Part shown: piece after piece, positions 5,079 through 8,521 of the stretch | Layout: each line of letters starts with the position of its first letter | Position numbering within the stretch: position 1 is the stretch's first letter | Source: an uncultured Methylobacillus sp. | GTDB taxonomy: Bacteria; Pseudomonadota; Gammaproteobacteria; Burkholderiales; Methylophilaceae | NCBI GenBank assembly: GCA_946481235.1 | Contig: CAMLME010000081.1 | Coordinates: 1-8,521, forward strand | Reading direction: 5' to 3' | Length of the DNA stretch: 8,521 nt | Position numbers and translations under genes: made by a program | Notes under the pieces: generated by a model | What the model saw: only the letters and a program-made list of their open reading frames with translations | Database searches by the model: none | Told to the model about the DNA's origin: nothing

Positions 5079-6281
5079 TTTCTGTTCTTCCACCTCGTTG
5101 CTCTCGTCTTTTCGATTGGCCAGATGATCCAACACCTGCAAGAAACTGCTCAGGCTGGGATTCCCGACAAAACTGCACGGCTTGCCGGTTCGCTTGCATT
5201 GCTCCTTCACGCGCCAGTATGCGTTGTGGCTGATGCAGCCGGTCTGGCAGATGACCGCATCCGCCGCCGAAATGACGGCTTCGAGGCGGCCGATGTTTTC
5301 CTCCTTGCCGCCATCGTGATGCATGAATTCCCCGCCACGCAGTTGGACCAGACTACGGAAGTGCGGAATGGCGTCGACGCGACCGCCGACGCACAGCACG
5401 GTGCGCCCTTGTAGGCGCAGCTCTTCCTGATAGGCGTCGTTCGCTTCCGGCTCCTGGGCCGCGATCAGTTCTTCCAGCTCGAACTCCAGCCTGCGGATAT
5501 CTTCCCGTGCCACGGAGTATTCGGTTTCAAGCGCCGCGTGGCGCTCTTTCAGCGTGGCGTACGCGCCTTCGGTCAATTGCAGGCGATACATCAGGCGCAT
5601 GATTTCGTTTGAGTCTGCAGATTGTTCGCGCAGGCTGTCACGCTCGGCGGCGTGCCGCTCGGCCAGCGCCTGTTGCTGGACCGCTTCGGTACGCGCCGCA
5701 TCCAGCTGCGCTTTCAGGTCGGCCACCTGCTCGATGTAGCGGTTGCATGACTCGGTGACACGCTGCTGCATGCGGGACAACTCGCGCCCCAGCATCGCGT
5801 TCTCTTCCTGCAGCTTCGTCCACGCTTGCTGTTCGCGCCGCACTCCGGCGCCGATCTGGTGCTGCAGCATATGAATGTCGGCATAGACCTGCAAGCGGAA
5901 TTCCTCGGTGCTCGCCGGATGCGTAAGCACGGCCCAGAACATGCCGGGGACATCATCCCCAGCCACCGCCTCGCACCATTTGCTCGCCAGCTCTTCCGTC
6001 GTTTTCAGTGGCTTGCACCGCTGGATCGACAACGCATATTTCTTTTCGAGGGTCTTGTGCAACAGGCTTGAAAGCGGCGTTCTAGTACCGCACTCGCTGG
6101 CAGCGGTGCAGTGCACTTCATAATCCGTCGGCCGGTGGGGAAAAGTCATCATCTTGCACACCAGCTCGCGTATTTCGCCGAGCTTGAAACAGACGCCGAT
6201 GACAGGACAATGATAACGATGCGTCAACTCCCACAGTCGATGGCGACGCGAACCATTGACCAGTGGCACGTCGACGATCAT
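5076..6281 (-). CDS. DUF2325 coiled-coil protein with twin H-C-x5-C motifs, function unknown
   Basis: This 401-residue, probably cytoplasmic protein has no signal peptide or membrane segment. Residues 1-110 are Cys/His-rich, with two H-C-x5-C motifs (H24-C25 to C31; H57-C58 to C64) exactly 33 residues apart plus C42, C89 and C103. Residues about 147-276 form a long charged coiled coil rich in Glu, Gln, Arg and Ala. Residues 293-387 match the DUF2325 pattern: V-L-C-V-G-G-R (295-301), H-H-D-G-G (321-325), C-Q-T-G-C-I-S-H-N-A-Y-W (345-356) and C-K-R-T-G-K-P-C (362-369). The start at 6281 is chosen because its ATG overlaps the TGA of the upstream gene as ATGA and a GAGG stands five bases before it. 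The in-frame start at 6467 would run through that gene. It is the second gene of an operon with a Fur box at the promoter. The metal or Fe-S ligand role of the cysteines is inference. Confidence 0.85.
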   Translation of the reverse strand: MIVDVPLVNGSRRHRLWELTHRYHCPVIGVCFKLGEIRELVCKMMTFPHRPTDYEVHCTAASECGTRTPLSSLLHKTLEKKYALSIQRCKPLKTTEELASKWCEAVAGDDVPGMFWAVLTHPASTEEFRLQVYADIHMLQHQIGAGVRREQQAWTKLQEENAMLGRELSRMQQRVTESCNRYIEQVADLKAQLDAARTEAVQQQALAERHAAERDSLREQSADSNEIMRLMYRLQLTEGAYATLKERHAALETEYSVAREDIRRLEFELEELIAAQEPEANDAYQEELRLQGRTVLCVGGRVDAIPHFRSLVQLRGGEFMHHDGGKEENIGRLEAVISAADAVICQTGCISHNAYWRVKEQCKRTGKPCSFVGNPSLSSFLQVLDHLANRKDESNEVEEQK

Positions 6282-6532
6282 ATCAGCCTCGCTTGCTGGC
6301 GATCCACCACCAGTTGCCAGGCATCGCACAGCTCGTCGCAGGTCTTTTGCAGGATTTCCGGCAAATCGTCGCGTTGCGACAGGCCTTCCAGATGGCGGTA
6401 GATGCGCTGGCTCAGCCTTGGCGAAGGCTGGCCCTGCTCTAGCGTGGCGTAATAATGGAACAGGCATAGCAGTGCGGAAATGGCTGCGTCCGGGGTCACT
6501 GCAGCGACAGGCTGATCGAGCTCGAGTGGCAT
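6278..6532 (-). CDS. Small 84-residue protein coupled to the DUF2325 gene, function unknown
   Basis: The gene begins at an ATG with a strong Shine-Dalgarno (AAGGAG, seven bases upstream), giving MPLELDQPVAAV. A longer in-frame reading starting at 6574 would run through the Fur box and lacks a ribosome binding site, so it is rejected. The 84-residue product is predicted mostly helical. It has a hydrophobic stretch (A16 to Y28, containing C23 and H26) and a C-terminal C65-x3-C69 pair. It has no signal peptide and I do not recognise its family. Its TGA overlaps the next ATG, so translation of the DUF2325 protein is probably coupled to it, which suggests the two proteins work together. It is the first gene after the Fur-overlapped promoter and probably responds to iron supply. 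Confidence 0.8.
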   Translation of the reverse strand: MPLELDQPVAAVTPDAAISALLCLFHYYATLEQGQPSPRLSQRIYRHLEGLSQRDDLPEILQKTCDELCDAWQLVVDRQQARLI

Positions 6533-6558
6533 GGCGTTACTCCTTGCGCTTGTGTTAT

Positions 6559-6573
6559 TGATAATCATTCTCA
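6559..6573 (-). promoter_or_regulatory. Fur box controlling the DUF2325 operon
   Basis: Read on the minus strand, TGAGAATGATTATCA matches the 7-1-7 Fur consensus TGATAATNATTATCA at all but one defined base. It overlaps the probable -10 element (GAGAAT) and lies 27-41 bases upstream of the 84-residue gene's ATG, the standard position for iron-dependent repression by Fur. The basis is direct sequence comparison with the well-known consensus. Binding itself is inferred. Confidence 0.85.
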
Positions 6574-6595
6574 TTTAAATACTGACGATCGTCAA
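6567..6595 (-). promoter_or_regulatory. Probable sigma70 promoter of the DUF2325 operon, with a palindrome over the -35 region
   Basis: On the minus strand TTGACG (6595-6590) is a strong -35, then a 17-base spacer and GAGAAT (6572-6567) as a -10 matching four of six bases. The -35 overlaps a perfect 12-bp palindrome TGACGATCGTCA (6583-6594), a possible second operator beside the Fur box. Both promoter hexamers are thus covered by symmetric elements. Confidence 0.6.
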
Positions 6596-6610
6596 GCCCT
6601 GCCGCAAATA

Positions 6611-6638
6611 AAAAAAGGCTGCCCGAAGACAGCCTTTT
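6611..6638 (-). terminator. Rho-independent terminator of htpG
   Basis: On the minus strand AAAAGGCTG (6638-6630) pairs with CAGCCTTTT (6621-6613) around an 8-nt loop, and the T-run continues to seven or more bases. It stands 27 bases after the htpG stop codon. It separates htpG from the Fur-controlled promoter just beyond, so the two units on the same strand are transcribed independently. Confidence 0.9.
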
Positions 6639-6665
6639 AAAGCACTCACACTCTTGTACCGATGA

Positions 6666-8521
6666 TCAGCTCATCAGTGCCAGAAGCGAATTCAGTCGTT
6701 TCACGAAACTTGCCGGATCTTCCAGTTGCCCGCCTTCCGCCAGCAGCGCCTGATCGAACAGCAAGTGGGCCCAGTCGGCAAAACGTGCATCGTCGGATTC
6801 GCCCTTCAGGCGCGTCACCAGCGAATGCTGCGGATTGATTTCCAGGATGGGCTTGGTCGAAGGCGCGTTCTGTCCGGCGGCTTTCAGCAGGCGCTCGAGG
6901 TTGGCGCTCATGTCGTTTTCGCCGGTAACAATGCAGGCCGGAGAATCGGTGAGGCGATGCGTGACGCGCACCTCTTTCACCTTGTCGTCGCCCAGCGTGG
7001 ACTTGATCTTCTCGACCAGTTCCTTGAACTCGTCTTCAGCCTGCTTCTGTGCTTCCTTCTCGGCTTCGTCTTCTAGCGTGCCCAGGTCGAGGTCGCCCTT
7101 GGCGACGGATTGCAGTTTCTTGCCTTCGAACTCGGTCAGACCGCTCACCAGCCATTCGTCGACGCGGTCCGACAGCAGCAGCACTTCGATGCCCTTCTTG
7201 CGGAAAATCTCGAGGTGCGGGCTGTGCTTGGCGGCAGCGAAGGAGTCGGCGGTCACGTAATAGATATGCTCCTGGCCGTCCTTCATGCGGGCGATGTAGT
7301 CCTTGAGCGAAACGTTTTCCTCGTCGGTGTCGGCATGAGTCGAGGCAAACCTCAACAGTCCGGCAATCTTTTCCTTGTTGCCGAAATCTTCGCCCGGGCC
7401 TTCCTTCAGTACGCGACCGAACTCCTTCCAGAAGGTGGCGTATTTTTCCTGGTCGTTCACGGCCATGTCTTCCAGCAGGCCCAGCACCTTCTTCACCGAA
7501 CCGGCCTTGATGCCGTCGATTTCCTTGGAATGCTGCAGGATTTCGCGCGACACGTTAAGCGGCAAGTCGGCGGAGTCGATCACGCCACGGATAAAGCGCA
7601 AATATTGCGGCATCAGCTGTTCCGCGTCGTCCATGATGAACACCCGCTTCACGTACAGCTTGATGCCGTGGCGGCGCTCGCGGTCGTACAAGTCGAACGG
7701 CGCGCGGCCAGGGATATACAGTAGGGAAATATATTCCTGCTTGCCTTCGACGCGGTTATGACTCCACGCCAGAGGTTTGTCGAAATCGTGCGCGACGTGC
7801 TTGTAGAACTCCTCGTACTGCTCGTCGGTGATGTCGTTCTTGGCTCTCGACCACAGCGCGGAAGCCTGGTTAACGGTTTCGTCCTCGTCGGTCGGCACCT
7901 GTTCGCCGTCCTTCCATTCGGATTTCTTCATCACGATGGGCAGGGTGATGTGGTCGGAATACTTGCGGATGATAGACTTTATCTTCCAGTCGTTGAGGAA
8001 CTCGTCCTCGCCTTCGCGCAGATGCAGCACGATCTCCGTACCACGTGTCGGCTTCTCGACGACTTCCAGCGTGTAGTCGCCGGAGCCGGCCGATTCCCAA
8101 CGCACGCCGTGCTCGGCGGTGAGGCCAGCGCGGCGGGTAGTCAGCGTGACTTTATCGGCAAGGATGAAAGCGGAGTAAAAACCGACACCGAACTGGCCGA
8201 TCAGGTTAGCGTCCTTGGCCTGGTCGCCGGAAAGCGCGGCAAAGAATTCGCGTGTGCCGGATTTGGCGATGGTGCCGATATTGTCGATGACTTCCTGGCG
8301 GCTCATGCCGATGCCATTGTCGCTGATTGTCAGCGTACGGGCGGCCTTGTCGAAGGCGAGACGTACCTTGAGCTCGCTGTCGTTTTCGTACAGCGCGCCG
8401 TCCGCCAGCGCTTCGAAGCGCAGCTTGTCGGCTGCGTCAGACGCGTTCGAGATCAGTTCGCGCAGAACAATTTCCTTGTTGGAATACAAGGAATGGATCA
8501 TCAGGTGCAACAGCTGTTTGA
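6666..8521 (-). CDS. htpG: Molecular chaperone HtpG (bacterial Hsp90), 5' partial
   Basis: HtpG is the cytosolic ATP-dependent Hsp90 chaperone that remodels client proteins as a dimer. The visible 617 residues begin [10 protein letters not shown] at the right edge. By comparison with E. coli HtpG (624 residues), only about a dozen N-terminal residues and the start codon are outside. The GHKL ATPase domain shows [14 protein letters not shown] (21-34, with the ATP-binding Asn), D-N-G-I-G-M (67-72), G-T-I-A-K-S-G (82-88) and [11 protein letters not shown] (108-118). The middle domain carries the [10 protein letters not shown] loop, whose Arg helps ATP hydrolysis. The C-terminal dimerisation domain ends ...LLALMS. 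Apart from the edge truncation I see no frameshift or missing motif. An internal TTG at 8510 is not the true start, because conserved residues continue upstream of it. Its promoter lies outside the window. Confidence 0.97.
   Translation of the reverse strand, partial: KQLLHLMIHSLYSNKEIVLRELISNASDAADKLRFEALADGALYENDSELKVRLAFDKAARTLTISDNGIGMSRQEVIDNIGTIAKSGTREFFAALSGDQAKDANLIGQFGVGFYSAFILADKVTLTTRRAGLTAEHGVRWESAGSGDYTLEVVEKPTRGTEIVLHLREGEDEFLNDWKIKSIIRKYSDHITLPIVMKKSEWKDGEQVPTDEDETVNQASALWSRAKNDITDEQYEEFYKHVAHDFDKPLAWSHNRVEGKQEYISLLYIPGRAPFDLYDRERRHGIKLYVKRVFIMDDAEQLMPQYLRFIRGVIDSADLPLNVSREILQHSKEIDGIKAGSVKKVLGLLEDMAVNDQEKYATFWKEFGRVLKEGPGEDFGNKEKIAGLLRFASTHADTDEENVSLKDYIARMKDGQEHIYYVTADSFAAAKHSPHLEIFRKKGIEVLLLSDRVDEWLVSGLTEFEGKKLQSVAKGDLDLGTLEDEAEKEAQKQAEDEFKELVEKIKSTLGDDKVKEVRVTHRLTDSPACIVTGENDMSANLERLLKAAGQNAPSTKPILEINPQHSLVTRLKGESDDARFADWAHLLFDQALLAEGGQLEDPASFVKRLNSLLALMS

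Noticed and set aside
4270..5199. Long open frame antisense to ahpF (309 residues)
   Set aside because: It is a shadow of a well-conserved ahpF in GC-rich DNA, runs through the bidirectional terminator, and shows no recognisable protein pattern or ribosome binding site.
6282..6467. N-terminal extension of the DUF2325 protein by 62 residues (start at 6467)
   Set aside because: The extension is Pro/Arg-rich with no ribosome binding site and would overlap almost the whole 84-residue gene; the ATGA overlap with GAGG upstream at 6281 is a far better start.
6533..6574. Start of the 84-residue gene at 6574, giving 98 residues
   Set aside because: It would place the coding region over the Fur box and -10 element and lacks a Shine-Dalgarno; AAGGAG is correctly spaced only for the ATG at 6532.
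7110..7724. Open frame of 204 residues antisense to htpG
   Set aside because: It lies fully inside the conserved htpG coding region and looks like a GC-skew shadow with no family features.
1..8521. Mobile element, CRISPR array, phage or toxin-antitoxin system
   Set aside because: No transposase or integrase pattern, terminal repeats, regularly spaced repeats or tRNA attachment site were found; the genes are ordinary core-type genes apart from the small unknown units.

Overview
The window suggests a betaproteobacterium with methylotrophic capacity. The bulk base composition is moderately GC-rich. The left edge carries the C-terminus of a PQQ methanol/ethanol-type dehydrogenase that looks like XoxF. 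A 23-residue PqqA precursor gene lies about 2.3 kb away, and the AhpC, AhpF, Cfa and HtpG proteins all read as ordinary proteobacterial forms. The genus assignment is inference; no rRNA gene is present. I see no mobile element, CRISPR array, tRNA or rRNA.

Layout from left to right. (1) 1-254 (+) is the end of a xoxF-like gene, followed by a hairpin and a rho-independent terminator. (2) 545-1072 (+) encodes a secreted four-cysteine protein of unknown function. (3) 1151-2353 (-) is cfa, cyclopropane fatty acid synthase, convergent with the secreted protein and divergent from pqqA. (4) 2565-2636 (+) is a tiny orphan pqqA with its own strong terminator and no pqqBCDE beside it. (5) 2845-5037 (+) is ahpC-ahpF, the two-component alkyl hydroperoxide reductase. 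A candidate OxyR operator abuts the -35 box, and a GC-rich hairpin between the genes could lower ahpF expression. (6) 6532-5076 (-) is a translationally coupled two-gene operon encoding an 84-residue protein and a 401-residue Cys/His-rich coiled-coil protein with a C-terminal DUF2325 domain. A near-perfect Fur box overlaps its -10 element. (7) 6666-8521 (-) is htpG, the bacterial Hsp90, lacking its first residues at the right edge.

The functional themes are PQQ-dependent alcohol oxidation in the periplasm (xoxF with pqqA), peroxide defence (ahpCF under probable OxyR control), membrane lipid stress modification (cfa), protein folding (htpG), and a probably iron-regulated operon of unknown function. 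The last is the best candidate for something undescribed: its large protein has two H-C-x5-C motifs 33 residues apart, a long coiled coil and a Cys/His-dense C-terminal domain. All domain names come from recognising sequence patterns by eye; no database search was run.
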